Part shown: one piece after another, positions 8,981 through 19,997 of the stretch
How positions within the stretch are numbered: position 1 is the first letter of the stretch
How the letters are laid out: the number at the start of each line of letters is the position of its first letter
NCBI GenBank assembly: GCA_021835025.1
Contig: JAKBQY010000014.1
Location: 82,508-146,507 of the forward strand
Source: Thermoplasmata archaeon
GTDB lineage: Archaea > Thermoplasmatota > Thermoplasmata > Thermoplasmatales > Thermoplasmataceae
Reading direction: 5' to 3'
Length of the DNA: 64,000 bases
Notes under the pieces: generated by a model
Databases searched by the model: none
Seen by the model: the letters and a program-made list of their open reading frames with translations, nothing else
Told to the model about the DNA's origin: nothing
Made by a program: the position numbers and the translations under genes

Positions 8981-9739
8981 CTAAAATAATTTTGTTACAC
9001 TCACATTTCCATAATGCTCAATCTGTTCCAGATTTACTTTTCCCCTTTTTTGCAAAAATAACATATAAAGTAAAAATTCGGCTTTTTCCTCATTTGTATT
9101 GCCCCAATAATCCTCAAGGAAAAAAGGATTGATATATTTTTTAATTTCGTCAATTGATCTTTTTATACCTTCTTCTATATCCTCTTTATTTGATTTCATC
9201 AGTATATCACGGTTTATATCCAGAGGTATGTCCTTTTTTTCTTCGATTTTTTTATTTTGCTTGTATACTATTTTAATGGAGTCCAGAAGTTCAACAAGTG
9301 TGATGTTCTTTTTCTCTCTGTGCATTATTGGTTCCTTTAAATCAGGCATATTGGTTATATCATTTTCAGGTGTATTATCGAATTCTGGATAGTCCTCAAA
9401 ATTTTCCTCTTCTAAATTGGTAAAATTTTCTATTTTATGATGTAGCATTGTATTGCTTTTCTCATATAATATGTGCCATGCAGTTGAAATTAATAACCCT
9501 GCTATTTCAAAATTTTGGCTTTTTTCAGAAAAAAACAGATCCTTGAATTCTATTATATCTATTTTCCATGGATCGAGTTTACCAGCAATTACAAGGTCAA
9601 ATACCTTTGAAACTGTTTCAAAAAAAATGTCAGGATAGTTGAAACCACCTTCCATTTCATTTAAAATCTCTTCGTATTCTGATATATCCTCATTGGGATT
9701 CTGTTTAATTATGGCCTTCAGAATTTCATTTTTCTCCAT
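8981..9739 (-). CDS. scpA: Segregation and condensation protein ScpA
   Basis: PWKIDIIEFKDLF...EIAGLLISTAWHILYEKSNTML...EEKAEFLLYMLFLQKRGKVNLEQIEHYGNVSV; directly downstream of smc. Confidence 0.9.
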   Translation of the reverse strand: MEKNEILKAIIKQNPNEDISEYEEILNEMEGGFNYPDIFFETVSKVFDLVIAGKLDPWKIDIIEFKDLFFSEKSQNFEIAGLLISTAWHILYEKSNTMLHHKIENFTNLEEENFEDYPEFDNTPENDITNMPDLKEPIMHREKKNITLVELLDSIKIVYKQNKKIEEKKDIPLDINRDILMKSNKEDIEEGIKRSIDEIKKYINPFFLEDYWGNTNEEKAEFLLYMLFLQKRGKVNLEQIEHYGNVSVTKLF

Positions 9740-9740
9740 G

Positions 9741-12700
9741 TTACTCCTCCATATTTTTTTCTATAATTTTTGTGTTACCGTGTTTATCCGTTGTTACCCC
9801 GAGTATATTCGTTGCAAATTTAGACACAGCACCTTTCAAGGATATCATGATTATCTGCGAGGTTTCAGCGTTTTCCCTGAACAACGATCCTACCTGCTCT
9901 GCATTATAACCGTCCAGAAACATATCAACTTCATCGAGATAATAAACTGGAGATGGATTTTTTCTTTGAAATGCCAGGATGAGGGATAGGACTGCAACGC
10001 TTTTTTCACCTCCGCTCAACGCATCTATTTTAATCATAAAATTGCCTTTTGGTTTGGCCTTTATATAAACCTCTGCACTTAATGGGTCCTCTCTGTTGGT
10101 AATCTGAAGCGTAGCATCACCGCCACCCGATAATCTACTATAAATATTTTTAAATTCCTCGTTGATTCTATCAAATAGTCCAAGAAAAGCCTTTTTTTCC
10201 TCATCAACAATGTTATTTTCAAGTTCTATCAGGCTGTTTCTTTCATTTATCAGTGTATTATACTTTTCAAGCCCTTCAGAATATTTTGTATACTCTTCAT
10301 CATATTCCTGTATGGCTTTCTGGTTTATTGGCCCGAGGTTTTCTATTTTTTTGGTATTAATATTCCTTGATTCCTTTACTTCCTTTATGCTCATTTTATA
10401 ATCGGGTATATTTATATTAACCAAATCATCAGCTAACTCATTTACCTGATTTAAAAGATTTTCAATTTTACCTTTTAACGTTGCTATCAATAAATTTTTT
10501 TTGTTTATATCATCCTCAACATTTCTTATCTGCGTTGAAAGACGATCAGTATCGTTGGATATTTCACGCATCCTGTTATACAGATCCGTCGATTTCGAAT
10601 CTATTTCATATTCCTTATTTTTTAATTCTTCCAATAAATTTTCAGAACTTTGGACTTGATTTTTCATTGTGTTTAGGCTCTTTCCTTTTTCTTCAATTTC
10701 CCTCTTGTAATTAAATATTTTAGTATTAAGATCGTTTATTCTTTCACTGAAATGGTTAATGTCATTATTTATATTTAAAAGATTATCGGAAAATTTCTTG
10801 GATTCTGCACGGGCGTAGTCAAGTTCCTTCTCTATCTGTTTTTCAATTTCCCTGGTTTCAGGGTTTAATTTTTTTAATTCAGAGAATATCTGATCCTTTT
10901 CCTTGTTTAAATTGAATAATTTTATATTAAAATCCTTTATATCAAATTCTATTTTATCCCTTTTTTCATTTAAATTCTCCATATCATTTTTAAGATTCCC
11001 CAAATCGTTTTTTGTATTTTCAAATAAACTTTCAGATTCGCCTAATAACGTTTCATAATTTCTATTATTGTTTATTTCTATATCCCTTTTTTTTGTTATT
11101 TCCACAAATTGTGAAGAAATTGAATTTACCTCAGAGTTTAATTGGTTGATATCAGGAGTCAAATATACATTTTCCTCTTCAAGTTCGGAAATCAACCTGC
11201 TGATTTTATTGTATTGAATCTCATCATTTTTAATATATCCCCCAGTGATTGAACCAGATGGCTCAAATATGTCTCCTTCAAGCGTTACAATTCTTACACC
11301 ACCCATATTTTTTCTGGCTTTTTCAATAGTATCCATTATTATTGTATCCCCAAAACAGAAATTTATTGCCTTTTTGAATTTTTCGTCATATTTTACAAAA
11401 TCGCGTACAAAACCCATTGATTCCTTGTTGTTAACAAGTAAAATGGTTTTTTCATGGTCATGTGGTACAGTTATTTTATTAAGTGGGATAAATGTCAACC
11501 TGCCAAGTTTTTTTTCCTTAAGAATTTCGATGCATCTCTGTGCAGTATAATCATTTTCTACCACTATGGATCTTAACCTTGAGCCGCCTGAAACAACTAC
11601 GGCATTGGCGTAGAAGTCCTCATACTCTATCAGATTTCTCAATTGCCCATAAATTCCAGAAATAATGTTCTTTTCCATCAGACTGTTGATTTCCCTCAGT
11701 GATGGTGATGAATTCCCCGAATAATTCAATCCCCTCAATTCTTTTTCTTTCTGCCTGATTATATTATCATTGTTGCTTTTTTTGGCTATTTTGTCATTAA
11801 GTGATTTTCGCAGTTCGGCCAATCTTTTGTTGAATAAATTTATATCGCCGTTATATGCACTGATATTATCCTTTCCGTTTTCAATTTTCCATTTGAGGTC
11901 CTTTATTTTTAATTGGAGTTCCTTATATTTCTCCTCCTTTATGGATAATTCCTTATTCTTTGCAGATATTTCACTGGACACAGAACTATTTTCTGTTTTT
12001 TTATTATCAATAAGAATGTTTATTGACCTAACATTATCATCTATTTCCTTCAGTTTTGCATTTAATTCATTTTGGTGTTTTGTATTGTTATAATTTTCAA
12101 TTCTAAATTTTTCCAGTTCCCCAATAATCTTATTTATATTGTTCTCAGCTGTTTTTAAATAAGTTTCCGTATTTTTTTTCTCCCGCCTCTTTTTTTCAAT
12201 TTCTGCATTCTGGAAATCCAGGGCTTCAGTTGATGTTTTCAGATGCATTTCAAGACTTATCATCTCATCATTATCAATATTAATTTTTGTTTTAAGTTCA
12301 GTTAATTTGATATTGAGGGTATCGATATTTTTTCTTATTTCCTTTACCTCTTTCCCACCAAGTTTATCTAATTTTTCTTCAATTTCCTTTATTTCTTCGT
12401 TTTTTTCTATTTTTTCTTTGTCAAATAATTGTTTTTTTTCAGTGAACTGCTCAATTTCAGAGGAAAGCTTTTTTATATTCTCTTCGTATAATGAAATTTC
12501 ACTGTCCAGCTTTTCCTTATCCTTCATTTTTAAATACGCATCCATTTCATCTATTTCCCTTTTAAGGTCAGAATATTTCCTTGCATTCTGCCTGTCAATA
12601 TCAAGTTTATCAAGATAGCCTTTGATACTCGAAAGATTTGCAGATAGAATGTTTATATTTTCATTTAAGCCAGTTATATCATTTTTAGCATTTTCAATAC

Positions 12701-13196
12701 GTTCTTTGTAACTCTCTATACCGGCCATGGATTCAAATAATTTCCTTCTTTCAGAACCTGACATTTTAATGAGGTTGTTTATATCACCTTGAAGAACAAA
12801 ACTATATGAATCAAGATATATGTGGAATGAGTCTATCAATTTAAAAACATCATTATATCTGGCTCTTTTTTTATTTATATAATAATTGGATTTTACCTCA
12901 TTACCATTATTTATTACTTCCCTTGTTAATAAATACCTGTTTTCATTGGATAAAATTGTTAATGTAACTGAACATCTTTTTATTTGGGGTTCTGATTTAT
13001 GGATAAAGTCGGCTGCTTTGTCCACTCTTATAGCTTTATTTGATTTTGCCCCAAGGACAAAGAGCATGGCATCCCCAAGGTTGCTTTTGCCTGAACCGTT
13101 TGGACCTATGATTACAGTGAATCCCTTCTTAAGTTTAACAAATACCCTTTTTGAATAGGACTTAAAGTTTTCCATTTCAACGGATTCAATGATCAT
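9741..13196 (-). CDS. smc: Chromosome segregation protein SMC
   Basis: GPNGSGKSNLGDAMLFVLG Walker A, long coiled coils, hinge (GGYIKNDEIQYNKI), LSGGEKSVAVLSLILAFQ signature, PVYYLDEVDMFLD Walker B. Confidence 0.97.
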   Translation of the reverse strand: MIIESVEMENFKSYSKRVFVKLKKGFTVIIGPNGSGKSNLGDAMLFVLGAKSNKAIRVDKAADFIHKSEPQIKRCSVTLTILSNENRYLLTREVINNGNEVKSNYYINKKRARYNDVFKLIDSFHIYLDSYSFVLQGDINNLIKMSGSERRKLFESMAGIESYKERIENAKNDITGLNENINILSANLSSIKGYLDKLDIDRQNARKYSDLKREIDEMDAYLKMKDKEKLDSEISLYEENIKKLSSEIEQFTEKKQLFDKEKIEKNEEIKEIEEKLDKLGGKEVKEIRKNIDTLNIKLTELKTKINIDNDEMISLEMHLKTSTEALDFQNAEIEKKRREKKNTETYLKTAENNINKIIGELEKFRIENYNNTKHQNELNAKLKEIDDNVRSINILIDNKKTENSSVSSEISAKNKELSIKEEKYKELQLKIKDLKWKIENGKDNISAYNGDINLFNKRLAELRKSLNDKIAKKSNNDNIIRQKEKELRGLNYSGNSSPSLREINSLMEKNIISGIYGQLRNLIEYEDFYANAVVVSGGSRLRSIVVENDYTAQRCIEILKEKKLGRLTFIPLNKITVPHDHEKTILLVNNKESMGFVRDFVKYDEKFKKAINFCFGDTIIMDTIEKARKNMGGVRIVTLEGDIFEPSGSITGGYIKNDEIQYNKISRLISELEEENVYLTPDINQLNSEVNSISSQFVEITKKRDIEINNNRNYETLLGESESLFENTKNDLGNLKNDMENLNEKRDKIEFDIKDFNIKLFNLNKEKDQIFSELKKLNPETREIEKQIEKELDYARAESKKFSDNLLNINNDINHFSERINDLNTKIFNYKREIEEKGKSLNTMKNQVQSSENLLEELKNKEYEIDSKSTDLYNRMREISNDTDRLSTQIRNVEDDINKKNLLIATLKGKIENLLNQVNELADDLVNINIPDYKMSIKEVKESRNINTKKIENLGPINQKAIQEYDEEYTKYSEGLEKYNTLINERNSLIELENNIVDEEKKAFLGLFDRINEEFKNIYSRLSGGGDATLQITNREDPLSAEVYIKAKPKGNFMIKIDALSGGEKSVAVLSLILAFQRKNPSPVYYLDEVDMFLDGYNAEQVGSLFRENAETSQIIMISLKGAVSKFATNILGVTTDKHGNTKIIEKNMEE

Positions 13197-13292
13197 GTTA
13201 ATATGACAATGTCAGAAAGTATATTTATTTTATGTTTTAAATTAAATAACACAAATGAAAGATTAATAAAATAATATAATATTAACAATGAA

Positions 13293-14282
13293 ATGGATAA
13301 AATAAATACCTTAAAAAAAGATACGGTAGAAATAATAACTGAAGAGGAAGCCATAAATGCATTAAAAAATTCACCAAAAGGTTACTGTGGATTTGAACCC
13401 TCTGGATTACCGCATATAGCTACAGGAATACTTTTTACCAGGAAAATCAATGATATGGTCAATGCCGGCATAAATATGAAAATTCTTCTAGCTGACTGGC
13501 ATGCAAAGATAAACGATAAACTTGGTGGGGACATAAATAAAATAAGGGAAAGCGGCGAATTGCTGAAAAATACAATGATCGCAGCAGGTCTCAGCAAGGA
13601 GGTAAAATTTATATGGGCTGATGAACTGGTTTCCAATAAGGATTACTGGGAACTCCTATTGAATATTTCAAAAAATTCATCATTATCAAGGATAAGAAGG
13701 TCACTCCCAATAATGGGCAGAACTGAAGAAGATGCAGATAGGGATTTCAGCAAATACATATATCCTTTGATGCAGGTAACTGATATTATGTATCTGGACC
13801 TGGATTTTGCACTTGGTGGAATGGATCAGAGGCATGCACATATGCTTCAGAGAGATATAGGAGAACATATGAATGCAAAAAAGGTCATTTCCGTGCATAT
13901 GCCACTATTGCCGGGTCTCAAGGGATCGGGCAGAATGGATGACTTTAAAAAAATGTCTAAGAGCGATCCTGATTCTGCCATATTTATAACTGATTCGGAT
14001 GAAGATATTACAAGAAAAATTAAAAACGCATACTGTCCAATTGGTATTATTGAAAATAATCCATTGATTAGCATTTTAAAATCTGTAGTATTTCCCTATT
14101 ATATGGATGAAATTACTATAAACAGGCCAGAATCAAAGGGCGGATCCATTTCCGTTGGTTCCAGGAAATTGGTAGAACTGTATGGCGAACAGAAAATACA
14201 TCCAGTGGATCTTAAAAACGCAGTAACTGGCATATTGATAGATATTATAGACCCCATAAGGGAAAAGATAAAAAGTGATTAG
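13293..14282 (+). CDS. tyrS: Tyrosyl-tRNA synthetase
   Basis: GFEPSGLPHIATGI, ALGGMDQRHAHMLQRDIGE, KMSKSDPDSAIFITD (KMSKS). Confidence 0.95.
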   Translation: MDKINTLKKDTVEIITEEEAINALKNSPKGYCGFEPSGLPHIATGILFTRKINDMVNAGINMKILLADWHAKINDKLGGDINKIRESGELLKNTMIAAGLSKEVKFIWADELVSNKDYWELLLNISKNSSLSRIRRSLPIMGRTEEDADRDFSKYIYPLMQVTDIMYLDLDFALGGMDQRHAHMLQRDIGEHMNAKKVISVHMPLLPGLKGSGRMDDFKKMSKSDPDSAIFITDSDEDITRKIKNAYCPIGIIENNPLISILKSVVFPYYMDEITINRPESKGGSISVGSRKLVELYGEQKIHPVDLKNAVTGILIDIIDPIREKIKSD

Positions 14283-14564
14283 ATGCCGTGGATGCCAAAA
14301 AAGGCCGTTGAAAAAAGTGTTGCGTCAATGCTAATTAATATGGAAGACCACAGGATGATTGCCATGAAAACCAAAAAGAAGGATAGAACGGTATCTATAA
14401 AAAAGGAAAAAAACAATTATAGAATATATGAGGATGGATTTAGAAATGAAAATTTTTTAATATCCGATCAGAAAAACCTGAAAAAAACTCTTAAGGAACT
14501 TATTGAAATAGAATTTCCAAGAAGCCATGAAATACTGGTAACAAATCAGGAGTGGAAGGATTAA
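14283..14564 (+). CDS. Hypothetical protein (93 aa)
   Basis: ORF starting one base after the tyrS stop; convergent with FEN1. Confidence 0.6.
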   Translation: MPWMPKKAVEKSVASMLINMEDHRMIAMKTKKKDRTVSIKKEKNNYRIYEDGFRNENFLISDQKNLKKTLKELIEIEFPRSHEILVTNQEWKD

Positions 14565-15580
14565 ATAAATTTATCAAGGCTTGATTGATTTTGATTGTTG
14601 AAATTCTTTTCAACTAGGTCAAGAATGCCCGATATCCTTTTTTCTGAAAAACCATGTTCATTACATAAAAATTGAATTATCTTTTCCCTTTCAGGCATGT
14701 GGAATTTTGGTTCGGGAACATTTTCAACCGGAGGATTTTCAAAGAATTCTTGTATTTCTTCAAGGTGTTCAATATCTTTATTCTTGAATTTTAAAACATC
14801 GGTTATGCTTCCATATTTTTTGATAAGGTTCAGGGCGGTTTTTGCCCCAATTCCCCTTATGCCGGGATTGAAATCCGTACCAACAAGTATTCCTATATCT
14901 ATCAATTGATTTTGCGTTATTTTATTGTATTCAAGATTTTCCTGTAAATCTATAATCTCTGGAGATATATTGATAAATTTTCCTGTGCCTGATATTCTCC
15001 TTCTGCCATATAAGGTAAAATTCCTCAAAATTCTTTTTCCACCAAAGAGGAGGCAATCATAATCCTGTGAAATCACAGCATCAACCACTCCCGTTTTACT
15101 CATATATGAAGCCTGTGCTTCCCCTTCAGACGGAGCCTGCACCCATGGAATGCCCATATAATCAAGCAATTTCTTAGATTCTGCTACTATTTCCGGAGTT
15201 ATATAATTTATTCTGGATGAAAGAGACTTTATTTTATCTTTATCCTTGTTTTCTATAGCTATATTTAATTCCTCAATATTTTTTTCCCTGATAATTTTTC
15301 TCTCCCTAAGTGTTTCATTTTTCAGGTAAAATGGTTTCCCGTCAAAGGAATACACAGGCTTTATATTATTTTCAAGAAGAGTTGATGTCCTGTAAAATAT
15401 TCCTGATAAATGTGATGTTACATTTCCATTTGAATCCTTTAATGGTTCGCCATTTTCCCCACGAATACTGCTTAAAAACTGGTATATTATATTATATCCA
15501 TCCAGTGATGCCTTAATACCTGAATTTTCCTTGATGGACGTTTCATGTTTAATTAAAATTCCCGATATATTTACCCCCAT
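14561..15580 (-). CDS. fen: Flap endonuclease FEN1
   Basis: MGVNISGILIKHE, YSFDGKPFYLKNETL, GIPWVQAPSEGEAQASYMSKTGVVDAVISQDYDCLLFGG, ILVGTDFNPGIRGIGAKTAL, C-terminal PIP-like QSSLDKFI. Confidence 0.96.
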   Translation of the reverse strand: MGVNISGILIKHETSIKENSGIKASLDGYNIIYQFLSSIRGENGEPLKDSNGNVTSHLSGIFYRTSTLLENNIKPVYSFDGKPFYLKNETLRERKIIREKNIEELNIAIENKDKDKIKSLSSRINYITPEIVAESKKLLDYMGIPWVQAPSEGEAQASYMSKTGVVDAVISQDYDCLLFGGKRILRNFTLYGRRRISGTGKFINISPEIIDLQENLEYNKITQNQLIDIGILVGTDFNPGIRGIGAKTALNLIKKYGSITDVLKFKNKDIEHLEEIQEFFENPPVENVPEPKFHMPEREKIIQFLCNEHGFSEKRISGILDLVEKNFNNQNQSSLDKFI

Positions 15581-15584
15581 AAAT

Positions 15585-16292
15585 TCACCTGCATTCTATT
15601 CCATCGTTAACTATTATAAACTTTGTGTAAATATTCTCACCAATTGATCTATGCTTCATAACAACCAGTTTCCTTATACCACTTTGATCCCTGTCTATTC
15701 TATATATAGCCTTCATAGCATGGTCGATAAAAAAACCGCCAAAGGGCTCCAGTGTATTGTTATCAACATTCTCATATATTTGATTGGTAATAAGCACGGG
15801 GATATCGAATTTCAATGCTATGCCAGATAGAATCTTTAACTGTTTTTCATAACCCTCCATTCTTGCGATAGGGTCAGATCCTGCCTCCATACGGAAAAAA
15901 TTGGTAAATGAATCAACAACCATAAGACCGATACTTTTTTTTGATTCAATTTTTTCTGCTATTAATTTTTCAGATTTTATCAGGGCAAGATGCTGATCAT
16001 CCATCGACTTTACCCTGTAAATATTCATATTATTGTAAATATTTTCATCGTTGCCACATATCTGCTGGAATCTTTCAATTGAAAAGCCTTCTGTGTCTAT
16101 ATAAATAACTGGATGACCGGATTTTATGGAAGCACAGGAAAAAATCATTGAAATGTTTGTTTTGCCTGATCCACCTTCACCATAAATTTCAGTTATTATT
16201 CCCGGCTCTATTCCACCATTCATCAACTCATCGATGCATGAATACCCTGTAGAAATTTTTGAATGTACATCTGTAAATTTTATTTTTTCCAT
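15585..16292 (-). CDS. radB: DNA repair and recombination protein RadB
   Basis: ISTGYSCIDELMNGGIEPGIITEIYGEGGSGKTNISM, LMVVDSFTNFFRME; RecA-fold without N-terminal HhH domain. Confidence 0.9.
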   Translation of the reverse strand: MEKIKFTDVHSKISTGYSCIDELMNGGIEPGIITEIYGEGGSGKTNISMIFSCASIKSGHPVIYIDTEGFSIERFQQICGNDENIYNNMNIYRVKSMDDQHLALIKSEKLIAEKIESKKSIGLMVVDSFTNFFRMEAGSDPIARMEGYEKQLKILSGIALKFDIPVLITNQIYENVDNNTLEPFGGFFIDHAMKAIYRIDRDQSGIRKLVVMKHRSIGENIYTKFIIVNDGIECR

Positions 16293-16358
16293 TTAATGAT
16301 AAATTAATAATACTATAAAAAAATATATCATATATTTTATTTTAATAACTTTTTTATA

Positions 16359-16823
16359 ATGATATCTAATATAAGCAAAATGGCAGATACATATCTTATT
16401 ATAGGGATAATACTTTTGCTTGTGGGCGCTTATGCCTTTTATGATGGAGTATTGATCCTTGGTATACCCTTGATTCTTATTGCCCTATTTTTACTCATCC
16501 AATATTACAGGTCTTCAACAAAACATGTTAATAAAAAAGTCTCAAATATAACCTATGATGGGATAATAGAAACGGGTGAGTCCAAAATTGAAAGAGGCAC
16601 GTTCTATATTGATAGGGATAAATTTTTAACAGTGATGGAGAAAATAAAGGACCTTATTGCTACACAGGGACATATGCCAGAATTTGGACTTGATGCAATA
16701 TATCTTAATTACAGAAACCAATCAAGAGCAGAGGTTGTCATGAATGCAATAAATGAGAGGGGAGTGAAGGCTAGCCTGTTACAGGAAAGGTCGGATTGGA
16801 AGGTTAAGATAGATTTCGATTGA
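16359..16823 (+). CDS. Membrane-anchored hypothetical protein (2 TM)
   Basis: N-terminal hydrophobic TYLIIGIILLLVGAYAFYDGVLILGIPLILIALFLLIQYY then soluble domain. Confidence 0.7.
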   Translation: MISNISKMADTYLIIGIILLLVGAYAFYDGVLILGIPLILIALFLLIQYYRSSTKHVNKKVSNITYDGIIETGESKIERGTFYIDRDKFLTVMEKIKDLIATQGHMPEFGLDAIYLNYRNQSRAEVVMNAINERGVKASLLQERSDWKVKIDFD

Positions 16824-16993
16824 ATGTTTTGATAAACTTCAACTATTATTGGCAAGAAATCCATCAATGTATTGGAGAGGGTAACCAAAAGGTTATGGTT
16901 TAAACGGGTGATATATCTATCATACATGGCATTAAATAACATACAGATAATTGGCAATGCAAAAAATAATAAATAAAAATACATTAACATACC

Positions 16994-17911
16994 ATGAACT
17001 TTATTGAAGAATTAAAAAATTTAAAAGAGCAAATTAAATTTAAGGAAAAATTTAACCTTGATTTTGATTACGATAATATAGTAATTTCAGGAATGGGTGG
17101 ATCAGGAATAGTTGGAGATATTATCCAGGAGCATTATACAAAAAAACCATTGATTGCAATAGGCGATTATGGAATTCCAGATTTTGTAGACGAAAACACA
17201 TTATTTATTGGAATAAGTTATTCCGGCAATACAGAAGAAACGATAAATAATATCAAAGAAGCAAAAGAAAGAAATGCCCATATATTTGCAATAACAGCAG
17301 GAGGTAAATTGGCAGATATGGTGGAAAACAAAATTATCATACCATCGGGATTGCAGCCAAGATCCGCAATTGGATATATGCTAATGCCACTTTTCAATAC
17401 ATTCGCCCCGATACAGGATTCAATAATTGATGAAACATATAATTTACTGGATTCAATGGATAAAAATCATGACGAGATGAAAAAATTTGCACTTAAAATA
17501 TATGAAAATAGCTATATACCAATTATTTTTGGAGCAAAGCCATATAAATCCGTTGCATATAGATGGAAAACACAGTTCAATGAAAATTCCAAAACATTTG
17601 CATTTTACAATTATTTTCCAGAGTTAAACCATAATGATACAATGCCGTTAAAAAAAGCATATAGAAAGGATGAATATCTGTATTTTGTATTCAATTCTGA
17701 CCATCCAAGGGTGCAGAAAAGAATAAATGTAACCCAGGAGATAACCGGTGAATCATTCAATATTATCAGTTCACCAACCGAGGATTATTTTCAGAAACTA
17801 TTTTATTTGATACACTATGCTGATTACGTTACATACGAACTAGCATTGATAAGAGATGTTGATCCAACCGATGTTTCAACCATTGAGGAATTAAAGAGTA
17901 AATTAGCTTAA
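16994..17911 (+). CDS. Bifunctional phosphoglucose/phosphomannose isomerase
   Basis: IVISGMGGSGIVGDI, FIGISYSGNTEETINNI, FPELNHNDTM; SIS-type fold. Confidence 0.92.
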   Translation: MNFIEELKNLKEQIKFKEKFNLDFDYDNIVISGMGGSGIVGDIIQEHYTKKPLIAIGDYGIPDFVDENTLFIGISYSGNTEETINNIKEAKERNAHIFAITAGGKLADMVENKIIIPSGLQPRSAIGYMLMPLFNTFAPIQDSIIDETYNLLDSMDKNHDEMKKFALKIYENSYIPIIFGAKPYKSVAYRWKTQFNENSKTFAFYNYFPELNHNDTMPLKKAYRKDEYLYFVFNSDHPRVQKRINVTQEITGESFNIISSPTEDYFQKLFYLIHYADYVTYELALIRDVDPTDVSTIEELKSKLA

Positions 17912-19756
17912 TTCTTTTTCCTTTACATCCCTGAATGTCTCAACGACCACGCTTCCACCAGGTGGCAGTATTGGATCTATTTCGGTTTTGTCCATGTCAA
18001 GTATTTTTGCTATTTTTGCAGCCGCAACACCCCTCTTTTCATTGCCTGACCTGATCTTTACCCATTTTTCTGAATTAACTCCAGTAATGGATGGTGAAAT
18101 CATTGGTAAATCATAATCCTTATATTTTATTACTGAAATTTTTAATTCAAGGGGAAGATTCAAGATATAATTCCTCTTGCCCCTTATAATCCATGACCCC
18201 TTTGATATGAATTCACCAGATTCAGGCGTCTTGCTCACCTGCGATGGATAAACCCAGTATGCTGTTCCTGATGATATTCCGGCGGGCCATGCCCTTGACA
18301 TGGATAATGCAAACTGACAAGCCTCATTCACTGTATTTTCTGTAATGCTAATATTGTCATATTTAATAACGGTACTTGGGGCGCCATATAAATCTGCATG
18401 CACATATATATCTTTGTCATCCATATGTTTTTTTACAAGTTTTTCATTTGTTTTTGCATCTCTTCCAGATAAAACAAGATTGCCTTCGGAGGATATGAAC
18501 CAGTGATATGTTTCAAACCAGTATCTCGGCCTTTTCTTTATCTGCTTTCTTTCCTCCTCCTTCTTTATCAGTTTTTTTGTCTCTTCAATGGCTTTCTCTG
18601 CACCCTCGATCTTATTTTTATAGTCCTTTGAAGTGTTAAAAATATTACTTAAATTTGTCCCAATTGATGATGCATAATTCATCGTTATCTTTGCATTCAT
18701 ATATTCTATGGAAAATGTCTTTTTTGATGGGTTTATATTGGATATAATGAGCCCATTGTACTGAAAATCAACGGTAGTATTCTGATTTACTTTCCCCTGA
18801 ACAATTTTCAACAATTTTTGCATATTGCCCATATTCATCTTTAAAAAATTCCCAAAATTATAATATATTTCCATATATTTCTTAAATTCCTCTATTGATT
18901 TCTTCTGTGATTCAACTCTTCTTTCAACATTGCTTTTACTTTTTTCTGTAACAGGATAATTATTTAAATAATAAATCAACCCTTCATTGAAATCATCAAA
19001 TGATTCTTCTGGATTTTTATTTAGGTTGGTTAAAACTACAGGGGAAAGAAGTTCCTCATCTCTGTAGTAATAAGACTTATTCATCAGCGACTCTTCCATA
19101 AGTGATATTATTTTATCATGGATATTCTTAAAATTTTCCTCTATTTCAAGAGGCATCGAATTTTTGTCAATGTTTAGGCGGAATATTACCTCTTCGGCAA
19201 TTTCACCTCCAAGATTTGCTCTGGTAGCAAGTGTTTTTACTATAGATGCTTTGCTGTTTTTAAGTACTTCATCAAATATCTCCTGATTCTCCACTGGATT
19301 TGTGTTTGAAGGCGGGATATATTCCTCTCCAATTTGAATTTTTCTGGTTCTATACACATGCTGTTCCATGGCAAATACTATTTTCCTGTTTTCAGTTAGG
19401 ATAAGATTGCCACTCCCAAACAACTCAAGAATAATTTCCTGCCCTGTATGAAGCGTTATTTTTATTACTCTGTCAAAATTAATTTGTTCTATTTTCACTA
19501 TTCTCTTTTCTGATAATTGTTTCCTGAATATCATCGCAAGCTGGGAAGCTTCTGAAGGTTTTTCCGCTTCATAAAATGCAATGCCCTTCGACAGGGAAAT
19601 AAAAAATTCCCTTTTTTTAATATCAGACCTGTATATCTGAAGGATGAACTCCTTTTGATTTATCTGGTATACCTTTTTTATAAAGGAGTTTTCAATTTCG
19701 TTTTTATAAATATTTATGAATGCATAAAAATCCATTGATGATTCCTTGAGTTTCAT
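17903..19756 (-). CDS. RqcH/Rqc2 (NEMF/FbpA, NFACT) family ribosome quality control protein
   Basis: NFACT-N start, coiled coil, PRYWFETYHWFISSEGNLVLSGRDAKTNEKLVKKHMDDKDIYVHADLYGAPSTVIK. Confidence 0.93.
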   Translation of the reverse strand: MKLKESSMDFYAFINIYKNEIENSFIKKVYQINQKEFILQIYRSDIKKREFFISLSKGIAFYEAEKPSEASQLAMIFRKQLSEKRIVKIEQINFDRVIKITLHTGQEIILELFGSGNLILTENRKIVFAMEQHVYRTRKIQIGEEYIPPSNTNPVENQEIFDEVLKNSKASIVKTLATRANLGGEIAEEVIFRLNIDKNSMPLEIEENFKNIHDKIISLMEESLMNKSYYYRDEELLSPVVLTNLNKNPEESFDDFNEGLIYYLNNYPVTEKSKSNVERRVESQKKSIEEFKKYMEIYYNFGNFLKMNMGNMQKLLKIVQGKVNQNTTVDFQYNGLIISNINPSKKTFSIEYMNAKITMNYASSIGTNLSNIFNTSKDYKNKIEGAEKAIEETKKLIKKEEERKQIKKRPRYWFETYHWFISSEGNLVLSGRDAKTNEKLVKKHMDDKDIYVHADLYGAPSTVIKYDNISITENTVNEACQFALSMSRAWPAGISSGTAYWVYPSQVSKTPESGEFISKGSWIIRGKRNYILNLPLELKISVIKYKDYDLPMISPSITGVNSEKWVKIRSGNEKRGVAAAKIAKILDMDKTEIDPILPPGGSVVVETFRDVKEKELS

Positions 19757-19997
19757 GTGTTATTAGTGTTTAATTGTATTTTAATTTTATTTAAATTCAT
19801 TTAAAACATTTCCTAATTTCTGAAAAAGTATAATATCCCGTAACAGCCCTTTTTTAATAGCATCAATAATATCTTGGTAAGGCACTCCACAGTAATAAAT
19901 ACAGGGAAACGGTAATTTCCTAATGAAATTATTGATACTGATATGTTGCTTTATTTCTATGCAATGATTTTATATATAACTAAATGTTATTTGCATA